Positions 8,165 to 16,216 of a DNA stretch of 64,000 nucleotides are shown here, piece by piece (the stretch's first letter is position 1; every line of letters begins with the position of its first letter). The position numbers were made by a program, and so were the translations under genes. The notes under the pieces were generated by a model. The model did no database searches. It saw only the letters and a list, made by a program, of their open reading frames with translations, and was not told the DNA's origin. This DNA comes from Stenotrophomonas nematodicola. Lineage in GTDB: Bacteria > Pseudomonadota > Gammaproteobacteria > Xanthomonadales > Xanthomonadaceae. Location: contig NZ_WIAY01000001.1 in NCBI RefSeq assembly GCF_009467805.1, positions 872,982 to 936,981 of the forward strand. Direction: 5' to 3'.

Positions 8165-8557
8165 ATGAACCAGCTACTGCCGCGGGAAGTCGTCGATCAG
8201 ATCATGCGGGAAGAGCAGCATTTCGCTGCCGCGCCCCAAGCCTTCTTCGAGGCCTGGAAGCGCGGTGTCGAGATTGCTGGTCCCGAGTGGTTCGGCGACG
8301 GCACCCGTGAAGGCCTGAACCAGGCCAAGACCAAGTGGGATTTGCGTCCCGACATGCTGCGGCTCAACGATGCCCTCGGCGTCCTGAGCAGCGGCGAACG
8401 CATGTTCCTGTCCGCCATGGTCAGCTTCTACAACGCGCGCGAGGGCGGTGCCATGCTCAAGCGCTGCCGCTTCCACGGGCTGTCGGACTTCGACGGTCTC
8501 GATCTGGAACGCCGCAAGGTCATCGCCGACCTGCTGGTGAACTACAGCGGTTGGTGA
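8165..8557 (+). CDS. ICE hypothetical protein (130 aa)
   Basis: A 130-residue, largely helical, cytoplasmic protein of unknown function. Visible features are an acidic start (MNQLLPREVVDQIMREEQ), a central LNDALGVLSSGERMFLSAM helix and a C-terminal DLERRKVIADLLVNY. CTGGAG precedes ATG 8165. It lies 21 bases after the 70-residue gene and ends just before a strong terminator at 8598, so this pair forms a short unit. Confidence 0.65.
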   Translation: MNQLLPREVVDQIMREEQHFAAAPQAFFEAWKRGVEIAGPEWFGDGTREGLNQAKTKWDLRPDMLRLNDALGVLSSGERMFLSAMVSFYNAREGGAMLKRCRFHGLSDFDGLDLERRKVIADLLVNYSGW

Positions 8558-8597
8558 GCCGGTCTCCGGCACGCCACTGTCCTCTCGATCCCCCCGT

Positions 8598-8637
8598 GAG
8601 GGACATGCGCCCATAAGGCCATGTCCCTCAATTTTTC
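8598..8637 (+). terminator. Rho-independent terminator
   Basis: Perfect ten-base stem gagggacatg/catgtccctc (8598-8607 and 8620-8629) followed by aatttttctt. It ends the unit 7931-8557. Confidence 0.8.
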
Positions 8638-8730
8638 TTCCCCATCGCCCGACGCCAACGGCCTTGGGCTATTCCCTGCGGACGCCATCGTCCGCATGGG
8701 CTGGCTCCGCTCTTCTCGAAAGGAGCCAGC

Positions 8731-9417
8731 ATGGCAAACAACTACTACGAAGGCACGGGCGTTCTCGTGCTCAACCGCGTTACTCCCGTCATCAAGGCAC
8801 TGTTCGGTGCTTTCGCGCTCGACGAAAACCATCCCGGCAATGGGCAGGCCTACATCGCCCAGATCGCCGAAACCAATGATCCACGCTGGACAGATGTGCT
8901 GGACGGTCTGGAAAACCTGGCCACACAACTCGGCATCCCCATGCCCGACGACGAAGAGTTGTCGATTCCGCCTCTGCTTGAACGGCTGGCCGCGCACTTC
9001 GGTGCTGACCAGGACGGGGAGCTGGAGAACCTGATCGAGCACCACCAATTCGAGGACGGCGCCGACCTGGAAGCCCTGCTTCTGATCGCTACCCGCTTCG
9101 ATGACGGCCATAACCTGACCGCCATCCAGTTTGAGGGCTGCTGGTATTGCAGCAAGCCAAGGCTATTCGAGTTCGGCGGCAACGGCTGCTACCTGAGCCG
9201 TGAGGTCCAGGTCTTCAGAACGTCCTCGCAGGCGCTTCAACTCGGCGATCAACTGCGCAACACCATCCTGGCCGCCGACATCGAAGAGGCCTCAGCGTTG
9301 ATCGCGCTGGAGGCCGCCAACCTGCTTGCCGGCATCACCGATGAGCAATTTCGCCTAAATGTGCGCCATCGCATCGCCGAACGGCTGGTTCAGACGCCAA
9401 CGATCAGCGCCGACTGA
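8731..9417 (+). CDS. ICE hypothetical protein (228 aa), acidic
   Basis: A 228-residue strongly acidic protein with no family I can name. The N-terminal half is helical (VLVLNRVTPVIKALFGAFAL) with clusters such as MPDDEEL and EDGADLEAL. The middle has a Gly/Cys-rich beta-like segment (FEGCWYCSKPRLFEFGGNG) that could form a small metal-free fold. AAAGGAG is placed well before ATG 8731. The acidic composition is shared by several neighbours in this block. Confidence 0.65.
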   Translation: MANNYYEGTGVLVLNRVTPVIKALFGAFALDENHPGNGQAYIAQIAETNDPRWTDVLDGLENLATQLGIPMPDDEELSIPPLLERLAAHFGADQDGELENLIEHHQFEDGADLEALLLIATRFDDGHNLTAIQFEGCWYCSKPRLFEFGGNGCYLSREVQVFRTSSQALQLGDQLRNTILAADIEEASALIALEAANLLAGITDEQFRLNVRHRIAERLVQTPTISAD

Positions 9418-9497
9418 CGCATTTTCCACTTTCAACCAACCGGGTCCAATTCCCGGTGGCGGAGATTGGCCCCAATATTCAAATCTGGAGAGTTCCC

Positions 9498-10235
9498 ATG
9501 TCCCAGAAACCCAATCCCTTTCTCCGCGGCTACTGGAATCTGAAAATCGTCCGCACGCTGTGCATCGGCTACGACGACGGAAGCCCGCATGTCTGGCGAA
9601 TCATCCACGCGAGTCAAAAGCACTTTTCCGACGAGGAACTGATTTCATCCTCGTGCATCGTCACCAGCGATTTCGCCGTGGTCAGGAATGGTCCCGAACC
9701 CGTGAGTGCCGAGGTGCTGGCCGAATGCGATACCGCAGAAGGTGTCAGCGGCGAAGGTGTAATCGGTGCCGTGGTCTATGCCATCCATGGCGACGACTTC
9801 GACGGTCGCCCCATCCACGTCGGCGACGCCTATTCGGCAGAGGCAGCGCGGGAAGTCGTACAGCGCCTGAGTTTCGAGACCGGCTACTACAGCCGGTGCT
9901 GGGAAATCAGCAGCGCACACATCAGCCAAGAAACCGGCCAATACCTCGCCAACCTGGCAGACCTCGCTACGCCGGAGGCATTCCTGTTCATCGCGTTCCG
10001 GGTTCCGTACAGCCCGGCGATCGGCATCAAGCTGATCTCCACTCCCTGGACGGACAAGAACCTGGACCACGCCGAGGGCATCAGTGCGGAGCAGCTTCGC
10101 CAGGAGCACCGAAGCAAGGGTATGCCGGATGACCTGGCGAACGTCATTGAACTGGCTGGCCAGGCCGACGTGCGCATCCTGATTCTCGACGCCGACGCAC
10201 CCGTGCTGTTGGGCCTGCCGTTGGCCGAATCCTAG
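9498..10235 (+). CDS. ICE hypothetical protein (245 aa)
   Basis: A 245-residue cytoplasmic protein. The sequence FLRGYWNLKIVRTLCIGYDDGSP at the start, the central EFG-free region around DAYSAEAAREVVQRLSFETG and the late hydrophobic strand VRILILDADAPVLLGLP suggest an alpha/beta fold. I recall similar plasmid/ICE proteins annotated only by DUF numbers and cannot assign one with confidence. ATG 9498 has CTGGAG upstream. An in-frame extension to 9456 lacks a ribosome-binding site. It is followed by its own short leader before the next gene. Confidence 0.65.
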   Translation: MSQKPNPFLRGYWNLKIVRTLCIGYDDGSPHVWRIIHASQKHFSDEELISSSCIVTSDFAVVRNGPEPVSAEVLAECDTAEGVSGEGVIGAVVYAIHGDDFDGRPIHVGDAYSAEAAREVVQRLSFETGYYSRCWEISSAHISQETGQYLANLADLATPEAFLFIAFRVPYSPAIGIKLISTPWTDKNLDHAEGISAEQLRQEHRSKGMPDDLANVIELAGQADVRILILDADAPVLLGLPLAES

Positions 10236-10332
10236 CAGCCGCTCGACGCAACATCCTTCCTCTTTGTTCTCCCCCATACCGGCCCGTCTCCCTCCCGGAG
10301 CCGGGCTGGTCCATTTTCATAGGAGCAACCTC

Positions 10333-10611
10333 ATGTTCCCCGACCTCATCTCGCGCACGCCAGACTTCGAGCACCAGCTCGGCGCCTGCGTCAATGCCAT
10401 GGGCCAGGACGACGCCATCGGCCAGATCCTGGTATTCGAGCGCATGAGCGGCACGCTGCACATGCGCCATATCGCCAGCGCCGACCTGGTGGACACCGAC
10501 ATTGACGACTACGAAATGGTCGTCTTCGACGGTGGCAACACCAGCGGCGATACATGGAAGCATGTCTTCTTCCCACGTCAGCGCGAGCACTACTTCGTGT
10601 ACGAAGCCTGA
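10333..10611 (+). CDS. Small acidic ICE hypothetical protein (92 aa)
   Basis: A 92-residue, strongly acidic protein (I count 16 Asp/Glu against 6 Lys/Arg), with a central DLVDTDIDDYEMVVFDGG stretch. No family recognised. AGGAG nine bases upstream supports ATG 10333. A strong terminator follows at 10619. Size and charge would be compatible with a DNA-mimic or anti-restriction role, but that is only inference. Confidence 0.65.
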   Translation: MFPDLISRTPDFEHQLGACVNAMGQDDAIGQILVFERMSGTLHMRHIASADLVDTDIDDYEMVVFDGGNTSGDTWKHVFFPRQREHYFVYEA

Positions 10612-10618
10612 CCCAACC

Positions 10619-10645
10619 AAGCCCCTTTTCGAGGGGCTTTTTCTT
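10619..10645 (+). terminator. Rho-independent terminator
   Basis: aagcccc/aggggctt stem with a short ttttcg loop and a run of Ts (ctttttctt). It ends the 10333-10611 transcript. Confidence 0.85.
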
Positions 10646-10731
10646 GTCCGCAGCGCAGGAAAGCGGGTGCGACGCTGTGCGATTTCTTGCAGGCAGGCCG
10701 CCCATTCCAGAGCCATCCTTGCTCCATGTTC

Positions 10732-10798
10732 GTCGGCGTTGCCGACACATGCCCTGGCAGCCGAGACCTTCAAGGCTGCAAGTGCGGGAAACCGTGCT
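10732..10798 (+). ncRNA. radC-type structured RNA motif, copy C
   Basis: Stems gtcggc/gccgac (10732-10746) and gcagcc/ggctgc (10757-10779, loop ending TTCAA). A third, wobble-containing stem is agtgcgg/ccgtgct (10781-10798). ACATGCC follows stem 1 as in copies B, D and E. It lies about 100 bases upstream of the gene at 10901. Confidence 0.65.
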
Positions 10799-10900
10799 GG
10801 TCGTTTCTTCCTATGGACGTACCCCGTCCGTTCACGCCACCCACAAGGGACCTCTCCCTTGCGGGCGGGGAATCCCTTGTTCTTCCTCAAGGAGATTCCC

Positions 10901-11713
10901 ATGGACCGTTCCCTCATCAAATCCATGATGCCTTCGCTTGTCGCGGGCCATGTCCCTCGCAACGTGCGTTCGTTCAAATACCGCGTATTCGATGATCAGC
11001 CGCAGTCCTCGACGTTGGGCTTCGCCATTGACCCTCAGCCCTTCAACGGCAAGGTAGTCTCCGCGACCGACGATGCCATCGTCGTCAAGCTCAAGCCTTC
11101 CGAGTTCGCCGTGCTCGATCCCAACCTGGTGACCACCGTTCCCAGCGAGGGCGCCAAGGTCCATGTCCAACCCTACGCCCGGCGACGTTTCGACGGGCTT
11201 CGCGCGGACACCCCGGAAGTCGTCACCGAGAAGACTTCGGATGGCACGCCTTACACCATCACGAGGCATATCCTTGGCAAAGCACCCGCCAAGCTGCCCA
11301 TTCCCGAGCCGCAGTGCATGGAGCTGGGCCAACTCATCGAGCAGTTGGAGGAGATGCCCGCGCCCGACGGGTTCCGGTGCATCACCCACATGCTGGTCGA
11401 TGCAGGTGCCCGCGACTTCGCCTGGGTCGATCCCAAGCCCTCCAGGATCATCGAGACCCCGCCGGCGATCAGCTTCACGGTCTCAACCACCAAGTTCGAG
11501 GGTCAGGTGACGATCCTCTACGACCGTGGCGGCGACACCTACGTGGTGGAGCTGCACCGCGACGGTGAGTTGGTCGATAGGCACGACGAGGTGTATTTCG
11601 ACATGCTCGGTGAAGTGCTGGAGCGGCTCATCGACGACGGGCGCTGGCGCCTGATCGACGTGAGCGTGATCGACGCCAAAGCCTTTCGGCAACGTCAGGC
11701 GGTTCCAGCCTGA
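10901..11713 (+). CDS. ICE hypothetical protein (270 aa)
   Basis: A 270-residue cytoplasmic protein of unknown function. The N-terminal ~85 residues contain beta-rich segments (KVVSATDDAIVVKLKPSEFAV). A basic stretch VHVQPYARRRFDGLRA follows, then an acidic C-terminal half with alternating strands (FEGQVTILYDRGGDTYVVEL). It could be a two-domain nucleic-acid-associated protein, but no motif proves it. AAGGAG seven bases before ATG 10901 decides the start over longer in-frame options. It is preceded by radC-type RNA copy C. Confidence 0.65.
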   Translation: MDRSLIKSMMPSLVAGHVPRNVRSFKYRVFDDQPQSSTLGFAIDPQPFNGKVVSATDDAIVVKLKPSEFAVLDPNLVTTVPSEGAKVHVQPYARRRFDGLRADTPEVVTEKTSDGTPYTITRHILGKAPAKLPIPEPQCMELGQLIEQLEEMPAPDGFRCITHMLVDAGARDFAWVDPKPSRIIETPPAISFTVSTTKFEGQVTILYDRGGDTYVVELHRDGELVDRHDEVYFDMLGEVLERLIDDGRWRLIDVSVIDAKAFRQRQAVPA

Positions 11714-11777
11714 CGTGCCAGACAGGAAGCCTAGCGGCACGACTGATCAGTCCACAGCCTACCGGCGACTGCCCCAC

Positions 11778-11813
11778 AAGCCTTCCATCCGTTTCGGTGG
11801 AGGGCTTTTTTCT
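11778..11813 (+). terminator. Rho-independent terminator
   Basis: Twelve-base stem aagccttccatc / ggtggagggctt (two G-U pairs) with a six-base loop, followed by ttttctt. It lies between the 270-residue gene and the next. Confidence 0.8.
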
Positions 11814-11837
11814 TCATCCATACAGGAGATTTCAACC

Positions 11838-12191
11838 ATGTCACTGCGATTCAGAGGCTCCGACCTGCGCCCCGTGCTTGCCGAAGCCATCGCCAACCAA
11901 TGCCGCGTCGCCCTGGCCAAGGACCAGGGCGTGTACTTCCTCGCCGAGCGCGGAGAGCGCCGCCCCGATGGCCGCGTGAAGCTGCTGGCCTATGCCGTCG
12001 GCTGCAACCCGGATACCGACCCGTTCGATGACTGGTGGGAACTGGCACGCGCCGAGCTTGGCGGCGACGACTTCGGCGAGTTCTTCGACCCGAAAGACAG
12101 CGTTTTCACTCGCATTCTGCAAAGCTCAGATGATCTGGAGCTGTCCGCCACCGCTACGTATCTGTCGCTGGCGGCGGTGGAATCGGCGTAG
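11838..12191 (+). CDS. DUF3085-like protein (117 aa)
   Basis: A 117-residue acidic protein resembling DUF3085 proteins of plasmids and ICEs, with the opening LRFRGSDLRPVLAEAI, a central AVGCNPDTDPFDDWWELA and a C-terminal helix. Function unknown. AGGAG precedes ATG 11838, and the gene is framed by a terminator on each side (11778 and 12217), so it is an independent unit. The family name is from memory and moderately sure. Confidence 0.6.
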   Translation: MSLRFRGSDLRPVLAEAIANQCRVALAKDQGVYFLAERGERRPDGRVKLLAYAVGCNPDTDPFDDWWELARAELGGDDFGEFFDPKDSVFTRILQSSDDLELSATATYLSLAAVESA

Positions 12192-12216
12192 TCCAAAAAT
12201 GTCCGCATACCCCTTG

Positions 12217-12244
12217 AAGCCCCCATTTCGGGGGCTTTCTTTTG
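12217..12244 (+). terminator. Rho-independent terminator
   Basis: aagccccc/gggggctt stem with a short atttc loop followed by tcttttgg, directly after the DUF3085-like gene. Confidence 0.8.
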
Positions 12245-12339
12245 GGCGGAACTGGGCAGCCTGGAAAAAATGGGAAGCGCCCGGATGCCGATTGATTGCT
12301 GTCGCGCGCGCGAGGCCCGGCCATGCTGACCCCATGCCT

Positions 12340-12410
12340 GCTGACGTTGTCAGCGACATGCCAAGCAACCATCGGTCTTCAAGGTTGCGTCGCAGTTCCC
12401 ACTGCGTGAC
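12340..12410 (+). ncRNA. radC-type structured RNA motif, copy D
   Basis: Stems gctgac/gtcagc (12340-12354), gcaacc/ggttgc (12365-12388, loop ggtcttcaa) and cgcagt/actgcg (12391-12406), then TGACC. The second stem changes two base pairs relative to copies A-C (gcagcc/ggctgc to gcaacc/ggttgc) while staying paired. It is in the leader of the STY4534 gene. Confidence 0.7.
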
Positions 12411-12559
12411 CGAGCCAGCTCGCACCGCATCCATCCGCGAGCGGCCACCAGTCTCTGGTGGCGGATGCTTTCGCCTTATCGACCCACCGCGGGGTTACGC
12501 ACCTTTCCCCGCATGCGTGGGGCTGGTGTGTCTCCGCTTCTTCCCTATGGAGATTCACC

Positions 12560-13477
12560 ATGAACACCACGTCCAACGAGAAATCGTATTTCGACCTCCA
12601 CACCTCGGGCATCGGCTACATCCAGCGTGTCCGTGAAGTGCCTGTCCGGGGCGGCCGCCGTGCGCAGCCTTTCCTGGCATGCACCGTTGCCGCGCTGGTC
12701 GGCCCCGCCAGGGACCCCAGCTACCGCTACTTCGACGTCAAGGTCTCGGGTGCCGAGGCCAAGAACCTCGTCCAGCGCTACATCGGCGTTGACGATCCCA
12801 AGCAGCGCCCGCTGGTGCGCTTCCGCCTCGGCGACCTGTGGGGCGATGCGTACATCCGCGACAAGGGCGAGCGCAAGGGTGAAGCCGCCGCGTCCCTCAA
12901 GGCGCGACTGCTCAAGGCCGAGCCGCTTGACCGGGCCGAACTGGCTTCCATCAAGCAGCACGAGCTGATCACCCGCGGCATCGGCTACCTCAGCCGTCCG
13001 AAGGACGTCACCCCCAAGGATGGCGATCCGTTCCTGTCGTGCTGCGTCGCGGCTCTGGCCGGGCCTGTCGGTGAACCGGACTATCGGTACTTCGACACCA
13101 TCGTCGCCACCCCTGAAGCCGAGCACCTGGTTCGCCGGTGCGTGCAGGCCATCGAAGGGGACCGCAAGGTGCTGATCGCCTTCAAGTTGAACGACATGAA
13201 GATCGATCCGTACATCCGCACCAAGGGTGAGCGCGCCGGGGAGCCGGGAGCGAGCCTGGAATCGACGCTGATCCACATCGGTCTGATCAAGATCGACGGC
13301 ACCCAGGTCTATCCGACGAGCCAGGCGCAAGCCGAGGCGTCGCAGGCCGAGGACGCACCCGCGCCCGAAGCCGAGGACGCCGCCGACACCGCTGCCGACC
13401 AGCCTATCGAGCCCGCCGAGCGCGAGCCCGCAGGTGAAGTCGAAGAGCAGGAGCCGGCATTGGCTGCTTCGTTCTGA
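12560..13477 (+). CDS. STY4534 family ICE replication protein (DUF3577), tandem domain
   Basis: A 305-residue protein of the STY4534/DUF3577 family, found in MPF_G ICEs and linked by annotation to element replication. Two homologous halves are visible. Residues about 6-115 contain GIGYIQRVREV, PFLACTVAALVGP and YRYFDVKV. Residues about 134-250 contain GIGYLSRPKDV, PFLSCCVAALAGP and YRYFDTIV. Each half ends with a DAYIRDKGERKGE / DPYIRTKGERAGE motif. An acidic Ala/Glu/Pro tail follows. The duplicated fold suggests an OB-like or nucleic-acid-binding dimer in one chain. The leader carries radC-type RNA copy D. Confidence 0.85.
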   Translation: MNTTSNEKSYFDLHTSGIGYIQRVREVPVRGGRRAQPFLACTVAALVGPARDPSYRYFDVKVSGAEAKNLVQRYIGVDDPKQRPLVRFRLGDLWGDAYIRDKGERKGEAAASLKARLLKAEPLDRAELASIKQHELITRGIGYLSRPKDVTPKDGDPFLSCCVAALAGPVGEPDYRYFDTIVATPEAEHLVRRCVQAIEGDRKVLIAFKLNDMKIDPYIRTKGERAGEPGASLESTLIHIGLIKIDGTQVYPTSQAQAEASQAEDAPAPEAEDAADTAADQPIEPAEREPAGEVEEQEPALAASF

Positions 13478-13485
13478 TCCGGCAT

Positions 13486-13513
13486 GGCCCCTCACGGGGC
13501 CTTGCCTTTTTCC
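13486..13513 (+). terminator. Terminator-like hairpin
   Basis: ggcccc/ggggcc stem with a four-base loop, then ttgccttttt. It sits between STY4534 and the DUF3275 gene and may allow partial read-through. Confidence 0.6.
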
Positions 13514-13534
13514 TATTCCTCAAGGAGAAGCATC

Positions 13535-14224
13535 ATGGCAGTCACATCGGCACCCGAGAAATCGGCCACTCCCATCATCGTCCCGGGCCAGCTCGCGCTG
13601 CGCACCATTCATGGCCGCAACGGAAAGTTCAATGTTGGCAAGCTCGAATGCCAACTCGGAAAATTCACGATTAAAGACGCGGAGTTGGAGCAATACCCCG
13701 AGGGCAAGTATCAAGGGGAGTTCGTCCTTCGCTACATCTTCCTCAAAGGCTATCCGATCAGCGACGGCAGCATGCGTTTCGAGATGCGCGCCAACCTGGA
13801 CGGTATGACACTTTTCGGCATCGACAAGCTGAGCAAGGCCGAAGCACATAGCTTCGCCCCGCAGGAAGTCGATCCGCTCGATGAAGATCAAGGGACACAG
13901 CCTGCGACAACGCCGGCCAAACCCGCCAAGGCATCCAGGTCCGCCAAACCTGCACCCGTGCAGACGTCCGCGGACCCGCTGGTCGATACCACGCCCTTCG
14001 GCGTGGACGCGCCGCCTGCTGCGGCTGCTGCCCCCGGCAGCACCGAGGATGGCGACGCCGCGCTGTTCGGCCTGTTGTGGCCGCTGGGCGAGTCTGTGAA
14101 GCTGGATTCGACCATCGACCGCCGCGCCCTGCGCGCCCAGATCGCCCGCCTGGGCGAACTGGGCTACGCGCTGGACTTCAAGACGCAGGAGTGGAGCCGC
14201 CAGGCCGAACTGCAACCTGCGTGA
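13535..14224 (+). CDS. DUF3275 family protein
   Basis: A 229-residue protein matching the DUF3275 family, which regularly follows STY4534 in these ICEs. The N-terminal ~115 residues form the conserved part (GQLALRTIHGRNGKFNVGKL, then EFVLRYIFLKGYP). A Pro/Ala/Lys-rich linker follows, with a C-terminal helical region around LFGLLWPLGESVKLD that may mediate contacts. Function unknown. AAGGAG precedes ATG 13535. It is probably functionally linked to STY4534. Confidence 0.75.
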   Translation: MAVTSAPEKSATPIIVPGQLALRTIHGRNGKFNVGKLECQLGKFTIKDAELEQYPEGKYQGEFVLRYIFLKGYPISDGSMRFEMRANLDGMTLFGIDKLSKAEAHSFAPQEVDPLDEDQGTQPATTPAKPAKASRSAKPAPVQTSADPLVDTTPFGVDAPPAAAAAPGSTEDGDAALFGLLWPLGESVKLDSTIDRRALRAQIARLGELGYALDFKTQEWSRQAELQPA

Positions 14225-14318
14225 TTGCAGACACCGCATCCGCGGTGTTCTTCATCCACCCGCTGGGGTTCCTTCCCCATGCGGGGGTGGCCTCGGCTTT
14301 CTTCTGGAGGTCTCCATC

Positions 14319-14642
14319 ATGTCCACCATCACTTGCGATACACCCCGTTCCGCGCTGGACGAAACCGCGTGGCGCGCCGTTTGCAAGACGGCCGCCGAGC
14401 ATGCCCAACGTGGTTGCGGCCTGTCCTGGGATCACTGGGTCACGCTTTTCAGCTCGGAGATCGACGCGCAAGCCAGTCGATTGCCGGAAAGCCAGCGCGT
14501 TCATGCGCTGGAAATCGCGACCCAGGAATGGGACTACGCAACACCTGCCGAACGGCAGGAAACCCAGGACTGGCTCGCTGAAAACGGCTGCTGTTCGCAT
14601 GGGATCACGCTGGGTTGCTGCCCGGCCGGTTGCGGTTCCTAG
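14319..14642 (+). CDS. ICE hypothetical protein (107 aa), Cys-rich C-terminus
   Basis: A 107-residue protein of unknown family. The body is helical and acidic (ETAWRAVCKTAAEHAQRG; LEIATQEWDYATPAE). The last 20 residues contain five cysteines (CCSHGITLGCCPAGC), which could bind a metal. CTGGAG precedes ATG 14319. The upstream gap holds two hairpins (acaccgc/gcggtgt and a ccacccgc.../...gggggtgg stem). Confidence 0.6.
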   Translation: MSTITCDTPRSALDETAWRAVCKTAAEHAQRGCGLSWDHWVTLFSSEIDAQASRLPESQRVHALEIATQEWDYATPAERQETQDWLAENGCCSHGITLGCCPAGCGS

Positions 14643-14743
14643 CCCGCACTGCATTCCATCGCCGCACACGCGGCATTCCATCACCCGCTGGGGGTTCTTC
14701 CCCACGGGGAGGCCTCTGGCTCTACTTCTTCAGGAGGCCTCTC

Positions 14744-15151
14744 ATGGGCTGGTATTTCTCTCCCCAATCGCGGTCTGAACTGATCGCCGAACTGATCGCA
14801 CCGCAGGAGACCGAGCGCGCCAGCGTGAAGGTCATCGCCCACACGCTGCGCGGCAACGTCCTCTGGTCCGTCGCGGAAGTGACGGCCAGGGCCGAAGGCG
14901 TGCATCGTGATCTCGCGCCGGGCCAGTCCCTGCGCTACATCCGCTGCGATCTTCTGGAGCGCAGCGGCAACCAGTGGGGCTACAAGCCGCTGGACGAGTC
15001 CATGCACCCGTACTACTACTCGTGCCCGCTGTCCTATCTGGACCTCGCACCGGAGCAGTCCGCCGACTGGCGTGCAGGCGTTCGCGCCTACCACGCGCGG
15101 CGTCGTACAACCACGGTTGCCACGGCACCCGCCGCGGCACTATTGGCCTGA
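14744..15151 (+). CDS. ICE hypothetical protein (135 aa)
   Basis: A 135-residue protein beginning MGWYFSPQSRSELIAELI, a start I associate with a family of small plasmid/ICE proteins but cannot name securely. The middle has a beta-rich region (VIAHTLRGNVLWSVAEV), and an aromatic MHPYYYSCPLSYLDL segment precedes a basic end (YHARRRTTT). AGGAGG places ATG 14744. The hairpin leader resembles that of the preceding gene (cacccgctggggg...ttcttcccca). Confidence 0.6.
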   Translation: MGWYFSPQSRSELIAELIAPQETERASVKVIAHTLRGNVLWSVAEVTARAEGVHRDLAPGQSLRYIRCDLLERSGNQWGYKPLDESMHPYYYSCPLSYLDLAPEQSADWRAGVRAYHARRRTTTVATAPAAALLA

Positions 15152-15167
15152 GCCAGGAGGAACCAAC

Positions 15168-15428
15168 ATGGACCCGATCCTGGCTGCGCTCCCCGCCTCG
15201 CTGTTAAAGCTCGTTGAAGGCAGTTTGTCCAACGACGAAGTTTCCTCCGACGAGGAAATGCTGGCGTACTTCATCGACAACGGCCTCACCGAGGAGCAGG
15301 CACGGCAGGCGCTGACCTATCGCGACCAGTACCTCAACAACATCTACCTGGACGGCTTCACGCCGATCACCGCGGTGGACGAGGCGCTTCACTTCAACCC
15401 GCACACCCGGCAGTTCGAGCCGGACTGA
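15168..15428 (+). CDS. Small acidic ICE hypothetical protein (86 aa)
   Basis: An 86-residue, very acidic protein (16 Asp/Glu against about 4 Lys/Arg), mostly helical, with SNDEVSSDEEMLAYFIDNG and LTEEQARQALTYRDQYLNN. It begins 16 bases after the previous stop with AGGAGGAA ahead of ATG 15168, so it is co-transcribed with the 135-residue gene. No family recognised. The size and charge fit a DNA mimic or a small adaptor, but this is speculation. Confidence 0.65.
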   Translation: MDPILAALPASLLKLVEGSLSNDEVSSDEEMLAYFIDNGLTEEQARQALTYRDQYLNNIYLDGFTPITAVDEALHFNPHTRQFEPD

Positions 15429-15506
15429 GCGGTTTTCTTCCACCCCCCCCGGGGCAGTACCTGCCCCGACGGGCGGTGCTGTTCCCGCTCATCCGAGGAC
15501 ACCACC

Positions 15507-16154
15507 ATGCCCGCAAACACTTCTTCCACGCTGTACCGCATCGACGAATGCCCGGACGTGATGGCCGACGCCTGCGTTGGCGATGACCAGGGCAACCTGA
15601 TCTTCCTGTCCATCTGGGCACGCGACACCGCCGTCCAGCAATTCCTCGCTCGCCTGACCCTCGGGCGCGACGAGCAGGGACTGGACCAGTTCCACGTCAT
15701 CACCGACCAGGGCGGCAGCGTCCCGGTGTTCATCGGCAACGTCGATCGCCTGGAAAAGCGCATGACCCGCGCCTACCGGCGAACGCTGTTCGGTTCGCTG
15801 TCCAACGTGTGGCTGTTCGACCGGCGCTGCGTCAAGCCCGACAAGGCCAACGCCAGCGCATTGGCACTGCTGCCGCGCGACAGCGCCCACCGGCTTGACC
15901 GCCTGTGGATGCTGGTGCGGGACACCTGCCCGTTGCCGCTACTCGACCACTGGCGCGAGACCGTGCTGGAACTGCTGCAAAGCCGCGAGATGCTGGCCCG
16001 CCTTCCGTTCGCCCTCGGGCCGCTGGAAGGCCATCGGCTCGCCATCGACGTGCCGGCGCTGACCCTGGCGCTGGGCTCCCTGATCCGCAGTGACGCGCTC
16101 ACCGCCTATCCCTATCCGACCAAGATTTGGACGCCGGAAGCGGTAGCGGCTTGA
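15507..16154 (+). CDS. ICE hypothetical protein (215 aa)
   Basis: A 215-residue cytoplasmic protein of unknown function. The first ~100 residues look alpha/beta (GNLIFLSIWARDTAVQQFLARLT; FHVITDQGGSVPVFIG). The C-terminal half is helical, with LDRLWMLVRDTCPLPLLDHW and a hydrophobic ALTLALGSLI stretch too short for a confident membrane span. A GAGGAC site precedes ATG 15507. Gene order (this gene, then the DUF6094-like methyltransferase) is one I recall from related ICEs. Confidence 0.65.
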   Translation: MPANTSSTLYRIDECPDVMADACVGDDQGNLIFLSIWARDTAVQQFLARLTLGRDEQGLDQFHVITDQGGSVPVFIGNVDRLEKRMTRAYRRTLFGSLSNVWLFDRRCVKPDKANASALALLPRDSAHRLDRLWMLVRDTCPLPLLDHWRETVLELLQSREMLARLPFALGPLEGHRLAIDVPALTLALGSLIRSDALTAYPYPTKIWTPEAVAA

Positions 16155-16216
16155 CCCCCTCGGAGGCACGTCTCGGCGTGCTTCCGTCTTTCATCCCCGC
16201 CAACCAGGAGACTTCC

